Notes under the pieces: model-generated
What the model was told of the DNA's origin: nothing
Database searches by the model: none
The model's input: only the letters and a program-made list of their open reading frames with translations
Shown here: in pieces, positions 37,238 through 45,603 of the stretch
Position numbering within the stretch: the first letter of the stretch is position 1
How the letters are laid out: each line of letters starts with the position of its first letter
Program-made: the position numbers and the translations under genes
Assembly: GCA_036563615.1 (NCBI GenBank)
Contig: DATCMB010000016.1
Span: forward strand, 124,001-188,000
Direction: 5' to 3'
Source: Candidatus Binatia bacterium
Lineage (GTDB): Bacteria; Desulfobacterota; Binatia; UBA12015
Length of the DNA stretch: 64,000 bases

Positions 37238-38806
37238 ATGAGACGCGACGCATGCGGCGTGGCGGTGAGGTTTCTTGCGATGGTCTTCGGCGGCGCCGTG
37301 CTGGCGCTGCTGCTCGGCGCGGGCGAGGTCAGCGCGCGCTGCGGTGATCTACCGGGCGACGACGCGGCGGTGGCGGCGACCCGCGCCGCGATCGAGGCGA
37401 GCTGTGGTTGCCCGACGACGGCCGGCAGCCGATCGACCTACCTCCGCTGCGCGCGCGAGGTGGTCAAGGCCAACGTCGCGCAGGGCACGCTGCCCACGAG
37501 CTGTCGCTCGAGCGTCATGCGCTGCGTGAACAAGTCGTCGTGCGGACGTCCCGGCGCGGTGTCGTGCTGCCGCACGAACCGTCAAGGCAAGACGACGTGC
37601 ACGATCGTCGGCAACGCCTCGCGCTGCAAGGCGCCGAGCGGCGGCAGCGCGTGCGTCGGGCAGTACGCGAGCTGCTGCGACGCGTGCACCGCGACCGGCT
37701 GCGCCCCGACGCCCACACCCGTGCCGACGCCAACGCCGACGCCGCAACCGACGCAGTCGCCGACGCCGCGTCCGATCCCGACGCTGCCGCCGCTGCCCGC
37801 GCTCTGCCGGCCGCTGATCGGCCTGCCGGAGCTGCTCAAGGTGCCGTTCACGGTGGTCGAGGGCTCGCCGAGCTGCGGCGGCGCCGCGTTCGATCCACCC
37901 GCATCTCCGCCCTTCAGCGGCCAGGTGCGCGACGGCTCGAACGCCAAGATCGCGGACCTCGGCGAGGGCTGCCTCTACACGGGTGGGCTCGCGCCGATCC
38001 TGATCCCGGCCGGCAGCACCGCGATGCTCGCGGTGAAGGGCGTCGGCGTGCTCGACGTCAAGCTCGGCGGCAGCAGCGGCAGCGGTCCGCTCGATTGCAC
38101 GAAGGGCGCGGGACCCGGCGCGCACTGCCTGAACGGCGCCCCGGGCACCGACGGCGCGGGCGCCTGCACCTCCGACGCGCACTGCGGCGGCGCCCCCGGC
38201 ACGTGCAACTACGACGCGAACTGCTTCTTCGGTCCGCCGATCCCGCTCACCTCGTTCGGCGCGTGGGTGGTCAACGCCTTCCAGACCGATCTCTGCGGCG
38301 AGGTCGATCTGCTGACGACGCGGGCGACGTTCGCGACCACGATCTCGGCGCGCGTGTACTTGACGGGGAATCTCACCGAGCCCTGCCCGGTGTGCGTGAA
38401 CGGCCAGTGCAGCGCGGGCGCCAACGCCGGCGGCGCGTGCACGCCGGTCGGCGCCGCGGGCACGAGCCCGGACTGCCCGCCCGCCGACGCGACCTTCTTC
38501 GGCGCGCTCACGGTGCCGATCACGCAGCTCGGCACCGGCACGTCGACGATCACGGCCGACGCCGAAGGAACCTTCTGTGAAGGTCAGACGGCGCCCGGCG
38601 CGCTCGGCCTGCCGGACGCGCGCGTCGTGACCGAGAGCGGCGCGGGCTTCGGCTCGTCGGGAAGCCTGCTCGGCATGCGCCTCGCGGGCACCTTCTGCAT
38701 CCCGGCGACGGGGACCTTGCTCGACGTGCTCGCGGGCTTGCCCGCGGTCGGCGCGGTGAGCCAGCGGGGCGCGCTCGATCTCACGCAGCTCCTGGGCTTG
38801 CCGTGA
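37238..38806 (+). CDS. Large secreted Cys-rich protein with Pro-Thr linker
   Basis: 522 residues with a GGGAGGG site before the ATG. A long signal peptide (residues 1-34, ending GEVSARC) is followed by a Cys-rich module of about 110 residues (ASCGCPTTAGSRSTYLRCA, NKSSCG, SCCRTN, ASCCDACTATGC). A linker of repeated TPTPxPTP/PTPRP lies at about 155-185, then a 330-residue Gly/Ala-rich domain with more Cys pairs. The first module resembles Cys modules common in secreted proteins of Binatia/Myxococcota-like genomes. It is probably extracellular or surface-bound; no enzyme motif was found. Confidence 0.7.
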   Translation: MRRDACGVAVRFLAMVFGGAVLALLLGAGEVSARCGDLPGDDAAVAATRAAIEASCGCPTTAGSRSTYLRCAREVVKANVAQGTLPTSCRSSVMRCVNKSSCGRPGAVSCCRTNRQGKTTCTIVGNASRCKAPSGGSACVGQYASCCDACTATGCAPTPTPVPTPTPTPQPTQSPTPRPIPTLPPLPALCRPLIGLPELLKVPFTVVEGSPSCGGAAFDPPASPPFSGQVRDGSNAKIADLGEGCLYTGGLAPILIPAGSTAMLAVKGVGVLDVKLGGSSGSGPLDCTKGAGPGAHCLNGAPGTDGAGACTSDAHCGGAPGTCNYDANCFFGPPIPLTSFGAWVVNAFQTDLCGEVDLLTTRATFATTISARVYLTGNLTEPCPVCVNGQCSAGANAGGACTPVGAAGTSPDCPPADATFFGALTVPITQLGTGTSTITADAEGTFCEGQTAPGALGLPDARVVTESGAGFGSSGSLLGMRLAGTFCIPATGTLLDVLAGLPAVGAVSQRGALDLTQLLGLP

Positions 38807-38830
38807 GCTGAAGCGCGAGCGGATGCGCGG

Positions 38831-38852
38831 GGGCGGCTCACGCGTGCCGCCC
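38831..38852. terminator. Hairpin between convergent genes
   Basis: GGGCGGC/GCCGCCC (7 pairs, 8-base loop) lies 25 bases after the secreted-protein stop. There is no U-tract. Confidence 0.35.
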
Positions 38853-38923
38853 TCGCGCCGCGCTCCGAAGACGCGAGACCCTTGCAACGCGCGCGATCTG
38901 GGCGTGCGCGACCCGAGCGTGCG

Positions 38924-39775
38924 CTACAGGACCCGCGCCGCGAACGCCTCGAGCGCGTCCATCGCCTCGCGCGCGCGCCGCCAGGGCAGCGACACCAGGC
39001 GGTCGACGCCGGCGTCCGCGAAGCGCGCGATCACGTCGCGGTCGAGCGAGTCGGCGCTCGGGCCGACGGTGATCTCGAAGGGCAGCGCGCTGCGCCCCGC
39101 TTCCTCGCGCAGCGCGCGCAGACGCCCGACCACCGCCGCCGCGCTCTCCGGCGTGTGCCGCACGCCGTACCAGCCATCGCCGATCTGCGCCGCGCGGCGC
39201 AGCGCCGCCTCGCTCTCGCCGCCGAGCAGCAGCGGCGGGTGCGGCTTCTGCACCGGCTTGGGCTCGAACTTGACGGGCCCGAACGACCACGTGCGCCCGT
39301 GGAACTCGGGCTCGTCCTCGCTCCACAGGCAGCGCAGCGCCGCGACGCACTCGCGCGTCAGCGCGCCGCGGCGCGCGAAGTCGACGCCGACCGCGCGGAA
39401 CTCCTCCTCGAGCCAGCCGACGCCGATGCCGAGGCTCAGCCGTCCGCCCGAGAGCACGTCGAGCGTCGTGCCGAGGCGCGCGACGTGCAGCGGGTGACGC
39501 AGCGCCGGCAAGTACACGTTCGTCCCGAGGCGGATGCGCGAGGTCACCGCCGCGACCTGCGCGAGCACCAGCAACGGGTCGAGCAGCGGCGTCGACGGCT
39601 GGATCGGCGGCACGCCGTCTGCGGTGTACGGATAGCGGCTCGCAAAGCGCGTCGGGAAGACCAGGTGCTCCGCGACCCACACCGACTCGAAGCCGAGCTC
39701 CTCGGCGCGCTTCGCGACCGGCACCAGCTGCTCCGGACGCAGCATGAAGAGCGGGATGCCGATCTTCACCGTCAT
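38924..39775 (-). CDS. LLM-class (probable F420-dependent) oxidoreductase, second copy
   Basis: A 283-residue luciferase-like barrel of the same Rv2161c-type subfamily as the 17.9 kb gene: GFESVWVAEHLVFPTRF, TSRIRLGTNVYLPALRHP, SGGRLSLGIGVGWLEEEF and PHPPLLLGGESEAALRRA. Its start lies 1 base beyond the cyclase stop, so it is the last gene of a crotonase-cyclase-oxidoreductase operon. That context suggests a step in degradation of a cyclic or aromatic CoA ester. Cofactor and substrate are inferred only. Confidence 0.86.
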   Translation of the reverse strand: MTVKIGIPLFMLRPEQLVPVAKRAEELGFESVWVAEHLVFPTRFASRYPYTADGVPPIQPSTPLLDPLLVLAQVAAVTSRIRLGTNVYLPALRHPLHVARLGTTLDVLSGGRLSLGIGVGWLEEEFRAVGVDFARRGALTRECVAALRCLWSEDEPEFHGRTWSFGPVKFEPKPVQKPHPPLLLGGESEAALRRAAQIGDGWYGVRHTPESAAAVVGRLRALREEAGRSALPFEITVGPSADSLDRDVIARFADAGVDRLVSLPWRRAREAMDALEAFAARVL

Positions 39776-39776
39776 C

Positions 39777-40583
39777 TCACGGCAGCAGGGCGACGATGCG
39801 CAGCGGCGCGCCCGAGCCGCCGCCGATCTTCATCGGCAGCGCGATGATCGTGGCGCCGCTCTCCGGCAGGCGGTCGAGGTTGGCGACGTTTTCGAACGCG
39901 GGCTTGTTGGCGCCGTTGATCACCTGGTGAACGATGAAGTCCTTCGACGGGCCGTGGTCGATGCTCGCGGTGTCGACGCCGATCGCGTCGATCGTCCGCT
40001 GCGTGACGAGCCACTCCGCGGCCTCGCGCGAGAAGCCGGGGAAGTGGAGGTTCTCGACGTCGCCCGGCTCCGCGGTACCGAGGTAGCGCAGCTTGTCCGG
40101 CCAGTAGCGGTTCCAGCCGCTGCGCATCAGCACGATCGCGCCGTCGGGGATGCGGCCGTACTTCGCCTCCCAGCGCTGCAGGTCCTCGACGGTGAGACGG
40201 TAGTCGCGGTCCTGCTTCGCCTGCTCGGTGACGTCGACCACCACCGCCGCTCCGATCAGCGCCTGCAGCGGCACGGCGTCGGCGGTGAGCTTGCCCTCCG
40301 CGAAGTGGATCGGCGCGTCCATGTGCGTGCCGCCGTGCTCCGCGGTGCAGAAGCGGTTCGCCGAGTAGAAGTAGCCTTGCGGCGTGAAGCCGTGCGGGCC
40401 TTGCTCGAGCTCGAAGCCCTTCTCGGTCGGCCAGTAGATGGTCTCGTCGTCGAAGGTGTGGGTCAGGTCGACGAGCTTCGACTCGTCGAGAACGGGCGGC
40501 GCTGCGCTCACGTTGGCCGCCGTCGCGCACAGCGCCAGCGCCGCCACGAGCCAGGTCGCACGTCGGATGCGTCGGGTCTTCAT
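39777..40583 (-). CDS. Secreted cyclase/kynurenine-formamidase-family hydrolase
   Basis: 268 residues. The start MKTRRIRRATWLVAAL gives a Sec signal (cut near VSA-AP), which places it in the periplasm, unusual for an operon of CoA enzymes. The metal motif is EHGGTHMDAPIHF (HxGTHxDxPxH), with LMRSGW and GVDTASIDHG typical of the cyclase family (zinc- or manganese-dependent amide or lactone hydrolysis). Its ATG overlaps the crotonase stop (ATGA). The substrate is unknown. Confidence 0.87.
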   Translation of the reverse strand: MKTRRIRRATWLVAALALCATAANVSAAPPVLDESKLVDLTHTFDDETIYWPTEKGFELEQGPHGFTPQGYFYSANRFCTAEHGGTHMDAPIHFAEGKLTADAVPLQALIGAAVVVDVTEQAKQDRDYRLTVEDLQRWEAKYGRIPDGAIVLMRSGWNRYWPDKLRYLGTAEPGDVENLHFPGFSREAAEWLVTQRTIDAIGVDTASIDHGPSKDFIVHQVINGANKPAFENVANLDRLPESGATIIALPMKIGGGSGAPLRIVALLP

Positions 40584-41437
40584 TCGCTCCACCACGGATA
40601 GAACGGCGGCATGTCGGTGCTCGGCTTCATGCTGAAGCGCGGCGGACGCTTCTCGAGGAACGACGACACGCCCTCGTACGCGTCCGGCGAGCGGCCCATG
40701 TAGAAGATGCACTTCGAGTCGATGCGGTGCGCTTCGAGCGGGCTCGCGGCGCCGAGCATGCGCCACATCAGCTGGCGCGCGAGCGCCACCGACACCGCCG
40801 ACGTGTTCTCCGCGATCTCGCGCGCGAGCTCCTGCGCCGCGGGCAGCACCTGATCGGCCGGCAGGACGCGGCTCACGAGACGCGCCTCCTTCGCCTCCGC
40901 GGCGTCGAATACGCGACCCGTGTAGACCCACTCCGCGGCGCGCTCGATGCCGACCAGACGCGGCAGGAACCAGCTGCTCGCGGCCTCGGGGACGATCCCG
41001 CGACGCGCGAAGACGAAGCCGATCTTGGCGCCCTCGGCGGCGATGCGGATGTCCATGGGCAGCGTCATCGTGATCCCGACGCCGACCGCTGCACCGTTGA
41101 TCGCCGCGATCACGGGCTTCTTCAGCGAGTACACCTTGAGCGACACGAGGCCGCCGCCGTCGCGGTGCGTGTCGATCGTGTCCTGGTAGCCCTTGGCGTT
41201 GGCGTCGAAGGTGTCGCCGCCGCTGCTCAGGTCGGCGCCGGCGCAGAACGCGCGTCCCGCGCCGGTGACGACGACCGCGCGGACGTCGTCGTCCTTGTCG
41301 GCCGCATCGAGCGCCTCGATCAGCTCACGGCACATGCGCGCCGTGAACGCGTTCATGCGCTCGGGTCGGTGCAGCGTGATGGTCGCTATGCGGGCATCGA
41401 CCGCGTAGCGGATCTCCTCCCAGCCGTCGTTGCTCAT
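40580..41437 (-). CDS. Enoyl-CoA hydratase/isomerase (crotonase)
   Basis: 285 residues with GAGGAGAGAGG directly before the ATG. Oxyanion loops FCAGADL and NGAAVGVG are present. One catalytic Glu is kept (RRGIVPEAASS, Glu151), as in many hydratases and isomerases. The C-terminal KRPPRFSMKPSTDMPPFYPW is long and aromatic. It is first gene of the operon with the periplasmic cyclase and the F420-type oxidoreductase. It is divergent from the CoA-ester lyase at 41595. Confidence 0.9.
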   Translation of the reverse strand: MSNDGWEEIRYAVDARIATITLHRPERMNAFTARMCRELIEALDAADKDDDVRAVVVTGAGRAFCAGADLSSGGDTFDANAKGYQDTIDTHRDGGGLVSLKVYSLKKPVIAAINGAAVGVGITMTLPMDIRIAAEGAKIGFVFARRGIVPEAASSWFLPRLVGIERAAEWVYTGRVFDAAEAKEARLVSRVLPADQVLPAAQELAREIAENTSAVSVALARQLMWRMLGAASPLEAHRIDSKCIFYMGRSPDAYEGVSSFLEKRPPRFSMKPSTDMPPFYPWWSE

Positions 41438-41594
41438 CCTCTCTCCTCGGAAGAACCTCCGCCGGGAACCGGCGGCGGCGTCGCACCGACAGTGTTCCAG
41501 GCGGTCCGCACGCGCAAGGGCGCGGGGCCTCTCGCACCCCGCGCTCGCGTCTTGCCTGCATACGTTCGCCGCGATAGCGACAGGCGAAAGGCCG

Positions 41595-42527
41595 ATGAGC
41601 CCGTCCCGCGAAACCAAGCCAGGAACGCCGCGTCTGCGACGCTCGCTGCTGTTCGTCCCCGGCGACGACCGGCACAAGATGGAGAAGTCGCTCAGCGCCG
41701 GCGCGGACTCGCTGATCTTCGACCTCGAGGACGCCGTCGTCCCGGCGCACAAGGCGGCCGCGCGCGAGATGGTGCGCGACGCGCTGAAGGAGCTCGACTT
41801 CCGCGGCGCCGAGAAGCTCGTGCGCATCAACCCGCTCGAGACCGGTCTCACGCTCGACGACCTGACGGTCACGATGGCGGGCCACCCCGACGGCTACGTC
41901 ATCCCGAAGGTGCGCAGCGAGGACGACGTCCGCTTCATCGACCGCGCGCTCGCCAACTTCGAGGCGCTGGTCGGCCGCGAGCAGGGCTCCGTCCGCCTCG
42001 TGCTGCTCGCGACCGAGACGCCGGAGGGCATCCTCAACATCCGCCGCGTCGCGCAGGCGAGCCTGCGCTCGACGGCGATGATGTGGGCGAGCGAGGACCT
42101 GTCGAACGCGCTCGGCTCGCGCCGCTCGCGCAAGCCGGACGGCTCGCTGCCCGACGTCTTCCAGTTCGCGCGCTCCGCTTGCCTCCTCGCCGCCGCGGCG
42201 GCCGGCATGGACCCGCTCGACATGCCGTACTTCGACTTCCACGACGCCGAGGGGCTCGAGCGCGAGGCGCAGGAAGCGGCGGATCTCGGCTTCACCGGCA
42301 AGGCCGCGATCCACCCGGCGCAGGTCCCGATCATCAATCGCGTTTTCGTGCCGAGCGAGGAGGAGGTCGCGGAGGCCAACGCGCTCCTCGCGGCAGCGAC
42401 CGAGGCGTTTGCGCGCGGCCAGGCGGCGTTCGTCTACAAGGGCGCCATGGTCGACGCGCCGCACATCAACCGCGCGCGAAAGATCGTCGCGCGCGCCGCC
42501 GCCGCGCAGGGCCACGCGGCGAGCTGA
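41595..42527 (+). CDS. CoA-ester lyase, HpcH/CitE type
   Basis: A 310-residue TIM-barrel lyase (citrate lyase beta/malyl-CoA lyase family). RSLLFVPGDDRHKMEKSLS, SLIFDLEDAVVPAHK, VRINPLETG, LLATETPEGILN, WASEDLSNALG and GFTGKAAIHPAQV give the Arg, Glu and Asp that bind CoA and Mg. It probably cleaves a 3-hydroxyacyl-CoA such as malyl- or citramalyl-CoA. GAAAGG lies 5 bases before the ATG. A MaoC hydratase at 46.9 kb could supply its substrate. The molybdopterin oxidoreductase gene follows by 34 bases. Confidence 0.88.
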   Translation: MSPSRETKPGTPRLRRSLLFVPGDDRHKMEKSLSAGADSLIFDLEDAVVPAHKAAAREMVRDALKELDFRGAEKLVRINPLETGLTLDDLTVTMAGHPDGYVIPKVRSEDDVRFIDRALANFEALVGREQGSVRLVLLATETPEGILNIRRVAQASLRSTAMMWASEDLSNALGSRRSRKPDGSLPDVFQFARSACLLAAAAAGMDPLDMPYFDFHDAEGLEREAQEAADLGFTGKAAIHPAQVPIINRVFVPSEEEVAEANALLAAATEAFARGQAAFVYKGAMVDAPHINRARKIVARAAAAQGHAAS

Positions 42528-42561
42528 GCGGCCGAGAAACGCCGGCCGCGCGGAGGAAACG

Positions 42562-44835
42562 ATGCAGCAAGCACCCGCGACGGCGACGCATCTGCACACC
42601 TGCCCCCTCTGCGAGGCGAACTGCAACCTCGCGATCACGACGCGCGGACGCGAGGTGGTCGCGGTCCGCGGCGACGACGAGGACCCGTTCAGCCGCGGCT
42701 ACATCTGTCCGAAGGCGCCCGCGCTCGCGCAGCTCCACGCCGACCCCGACCGTCTCCGCACGCCGCTCATCCGCCGCGGCAACGACTGGCACGAGGCCAC
42801 CTGGGACGAAGCGTTCGCCGAGATCGACCGGCGTCTGAACGCCATCCTCGAGAAGCACGGGCGCAACGCGGTCGCGATCTATCTCGGCAACCCGTCGGCG
42901 CACCACCTCGGGATGGGGCTCTACGGGCGCGTGCTGATCCGCGCGCTCGGGACGCGCAACGTCTTCACGGCGAGCACCGTCGACCAGATGCCGAAGCAGA
43001 TCTCGGCCGGCCTGATGTTCGGCAGCGCGCTCAGCGTCCCGGTCCCGGACGTCGACCGCACGGACTACCTGCTGATCCTCGGCGCGAACCCGCTGGTGTC
43101 GAACGGCAGCCTGATGACCGCGCCCGACATGAAGGGACGCCTGCGCGCGCTGCGCGCGCGCGGCGGACGCTGCGTGGTGATCGATCCGCGTCGTACGCGC
43201 ACCGCGCAGGAGGCCGACGAGCACCACTTCATCCGCCCGGGAACGGACGCGCTGCTGCTGTTCGCGATGGTGCACGTGCTGTTCGAGGAGAACCTCGCGC
43301 GTCCGGGCGCGCTCGAGCCGCTCGTCGTGGGCATCGAGCGCGTCGAGGAGCTCGCGCGCGCGTTCTCGCCCGAGCGCGTCGCACCGGCGTGCGGCATCGA
43401 CGCCGCGACCATCCGCCGTCTCGCGCGCGAGCTCGCGTCGGCCAAGACGGCCGCCGTCTACGCGCGCATCGGCACCTGCACGCAGGAGTTCGGCACGCTC
43501 ACGAGCTGGCTCGTCGACGTGCTCAACGTCCTGACCGGCAACCTCGACCGTCCTGGCGGCGCGATGTTCCCCAAGGGAGCGGCCGGCGCGGCGAACACGC
43601 TCGGCGAGCCGGGGCGCGGCAAGGGGATCCGCCTCGGGCGCTGGAAGAGCCGCGTGCGCGGCATCCCGGAGGTGCTGGGCGAGATTCCCGTCGTCTGCCT
43701 CGCCGAGGAGATCGAGACGCCGGGCGAGGGTCAGGTCCGCGGGCTCATCACGATCGCCGGCAACCCCGCGCTCAGCACGCCGAACGGCGCTCGCCTCTCG
43801 CGCGCGCTCGCGACGCTCGACTTCATGGTGAGCGTCGACATCTACCTCAACGAGACCACGCGGCACGCGCACGTGATCCTGCCGGGTCCGTCGCCGCTCG
43901 AGCAGGGGCACTTCCCGCTCGCCTTCACGCAGCTCTCGGTGCGCAACTTCGCGCGCTACTCGCGTCCGGTGTTCGACATGCCCGACGGGCAGATGCCCGA
44001 GTGGCGCATCCTGCTGCGGCTCGCCGGCATCGTCTCCGGACAGGGATCGAACGCGGACGTCGACGCGCTCGACGACTTCGTCTTCGAGCAGCAGCTCGAG
44101 AAGGCGCTCGGCCCGCACTCGCCCGCGCACGGTCGCGACGCGGACACGGTGCGCCGCGCGCTCGCGCATCGTCGCGGCCCCGAGCGCATGCTCGACCTGA
44201 TGCTGCGCACGGGTCCGTACGGCGACGGCTTCGGCGCGCGCGCTGGCTTGACGCTCGACCAGCTCGAGGCGAGCGGCCGCGCGGCGGACCTCGGCGCGCT
44301 GACGCCGCGCCTGCCGGATCTGCTGCGCACGCCGTCGGGCAAGATCGAGCTCGCGCCCGAGCCGCTGGTCGCCGACGTCGCGCGGCTGGAGTCGCGTCTC
44401 GACGAGATCGCGCGCCGCGACGGCGAGAGCCTGCTGCTCGTCGGGCGGCGCGACCTGCGCTCGAACAACTCGTGGATGCACAACGTGCCGAGCCTCGTCT
44501 CGGGCAAGGAGCGCTGCACGCTGCACCTCCACCCGGTGGACGCGCGCCGGCTCGGCCTCGCCGACGGCGAGCTGGTGCTCCTGAGCTCGCGCGCCGGCAG
44601 CGTCGAGGTCCCGGTCGAGGTGACCGAGAACGTCATGCCGGGCGTGGTCAGCCTGCCGCACGGCTGGGGTCACGACGAGGAGGGCGTGCGGCTGCGCGTC
44701 GCGCGCTCGGTCGCCGGCGCGAACAGCAACCGACTCGCGGAGGAGGACCGCTTCGACCCGCTGTCGGGCAACGCGGTGCTGAACGGCATCGAGGTGCGGG
44801 TCGAGCGCGCGCAGCGCGCGGGCGCCGCGGCCTGA
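42562..44835 (+). CDS. Molybdopterin-dependent oxidoreductase with one 4Fe-4S cluster
   Basis: 757 residues, GGAGGAAAC before the ATG. The N-terminal cluster motif is CPLCEANCNL with CPK after 30 residues. The body has the DMSO-reductase-family pattern (ASTVDQMPKQISAGLMFG, GANPLVSNGS, VIDPRRTRTAQEAD, HFIRPGTDALLL, TGNLDRPGG). The C-terminal molydopterin-binding domain holds SNNSWMHNVPSLV and GHDEEGVRL. No twin-arginine signal is present, so it is cytoplasmic. The residue binding Mo is not obvious, so the substrate is open (formate-, acetylene- and thiosulfate-like groups are all possible). Partner subunits are absent, so electron flow must use another protein. Confidence 0.86.
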   Translation: MQQAPATATHLHTCPLCEANCNLAITTRGREVVAVRGDDEDPFSRGYICPKAPALAQLHADPDRLRTPLIRRGNDWHEATWDEAFAEIDRRLNAILEKHGRNAVAIYLGNPSAHHLGMGLYGRVLIRALGTRNVFTASTVDQMPKQISAGLMFGSALSVPVPDVDRTDYLLILGANPLVSNGSLMTAPDMKGRLRALRARGGRCVVIDPRRTRTAQEADEHHFIRPGTDALLLFAMVHVLFEENLARPGALEPLVVGIERVEELARAFSPERVAPACGIDAATIRRLARELASAKTAAVYARIGTCTQEFGTLTSWLVDVLNVLTGNLDRPGGAMFPKGAAGAANTLGEPGRGKGIRLGRWKSRVRGIPEVLGEIPVVCLAEEIETPGEGQVRGLITIAGNPALSTPNGARLSRALATLDFMVSVDIYLNETTRHAHVILPGPSPLEQGHFPLAFTQLSVRNFARYSRPVFDMPDGQMPEWRILLRLAGIVSGQGSNADVDALDDFVFEQQLEKALGPHSPAHGRDADTVRRALAHRRGPERMLDLMLRTGPYGDGFGARAGLTLDQLEASGRAADLGALTPRLPDLLRTPSGKIELAPEPLVADVARLESRLDEIARRDGESLLLVGRRDLRSNNSWMHNVPSLVSGKERCTLHLHPVDARRLGLADGELVLLSSRAGSVEVPVEVTENVMPGVVSLPHGWGHDEEGVRLRVARSVAGANSNRLAEEDRFDPLSGNAVLNGIEVRVERAQRAGAAA

Positions 44836-45218
44836 TCGCCGCGGCGTGACCCTCGCGACATAGCCTTCGCGACATCGCCCTCGCTCGACGACGGCGGCGC
44901 CGGCGCTCGCCCGGCCCGCGCGCGCGTCGCTACCGCGCTTTGACGTCGCGCCGCGTGCGCCGTTGCCGATCGGCAACAGGATCGCCCATCCGCCGCATCA
45001 TAGACCGCGATGGGCAGTGGAGAGCGCGCCACGCCTGACGGCACCGCGCTTGCACAATGCCCGCCCCATCTCGGACATGCGGACGATTTCGCGGCACCCG
45101 CGGGGTCGTTCCGAGCCAAACGCAGGGGCGCTGTCGCGGAATCCACCGCAAGCGCTCGGAGTGGTACCCGCACCGGGTGGCCGCAGGGCCCGGGTGGGAA
45201 ATGGAAGGAGTCGGAACA
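44836..45218. promoter_or_regulatory. 383-base gap with perfect palindrome and hairpin
   Basis: GTTGCCGATCGGCAAC (44962-44977) is a perfect 16-base palindrome, suited to a dimeric repressor. GCCCATC/GATGGGC (44984-45015) forms a stem with an 18-base loop. CGCGACAT appears twice near 44856-44880. Nothing else in the gap looks like a gene. The site lies about 240 bases upstream of the small membrane protein at 45219. Confidence 0.5.
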
Positions 45219-45467
45219 ATGTTGAGCTCGGTCGTACCCACCCTGACGTCGGCGGCGATCCCGGATCAGTCCGTGACGCTGACCCTCAGCCCCTTCTGGG
45301 TATCGTCGCTCTTCCTCACCGCGCTCGTGCTCGCGTGCGGCGCGCTGTGGTTCCTCGCCAACATGTACCGCGAGTCGCATCGCCGGACGGCGCCCGCTGC
45401 GCCCATGCGCGTCGCCTTCCCGCGTCCGTCCGCGCACGACGTGCGGGGTACCGGCCAGACCGTCTGA
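45219..45467 (+). CDS. Small single-pass membrane protein, unknown
   Basis: An 82-residue protein. The start is the ATG at 45219, preceded by GGAAGGAG at 9 bases; in-frame ATGs further up lack a site. Residues 22-46 (SPFWVSSLFLTALVLACGALWFL) form one helix, followed by a basic, Pro/Ala-rich tail. The charge balance suggests N-out, C-in. I do not recognise it. A CGTCAAG heptamer lies in the gap behind it. Confidence 0.6.
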   Translation: MLSSVVPTLTSAAIPDQSVTLTLSPFWVSSLFLTALVLACGALWFLANMYRESHRRTAPAAPMRVAFPRPSAHDVRGTGQTV

Positions 45468-45603
45468 GTCGGTCGCAAGGCCGTGCACATAGGTCCGCGG
45501 CGGACCGCGCCTCGCGCCAGCGTCAAGTCCTCGAGCTCGTGACGCCGCGCGAGGCGCGCTCTGCCCGGCCACGATCGCGCGGCGCGCTCGAGATGCTCGA
45601 CGC

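Noticed and set aside
45057..45218. Upstream in-frame extension of the small membrane protein (ATG at 45057 or 45201)
   Set aside because: The added residues are unlike a signal or domain and lack a ribosome site, while GGAAGGAG fits the 45219 start.
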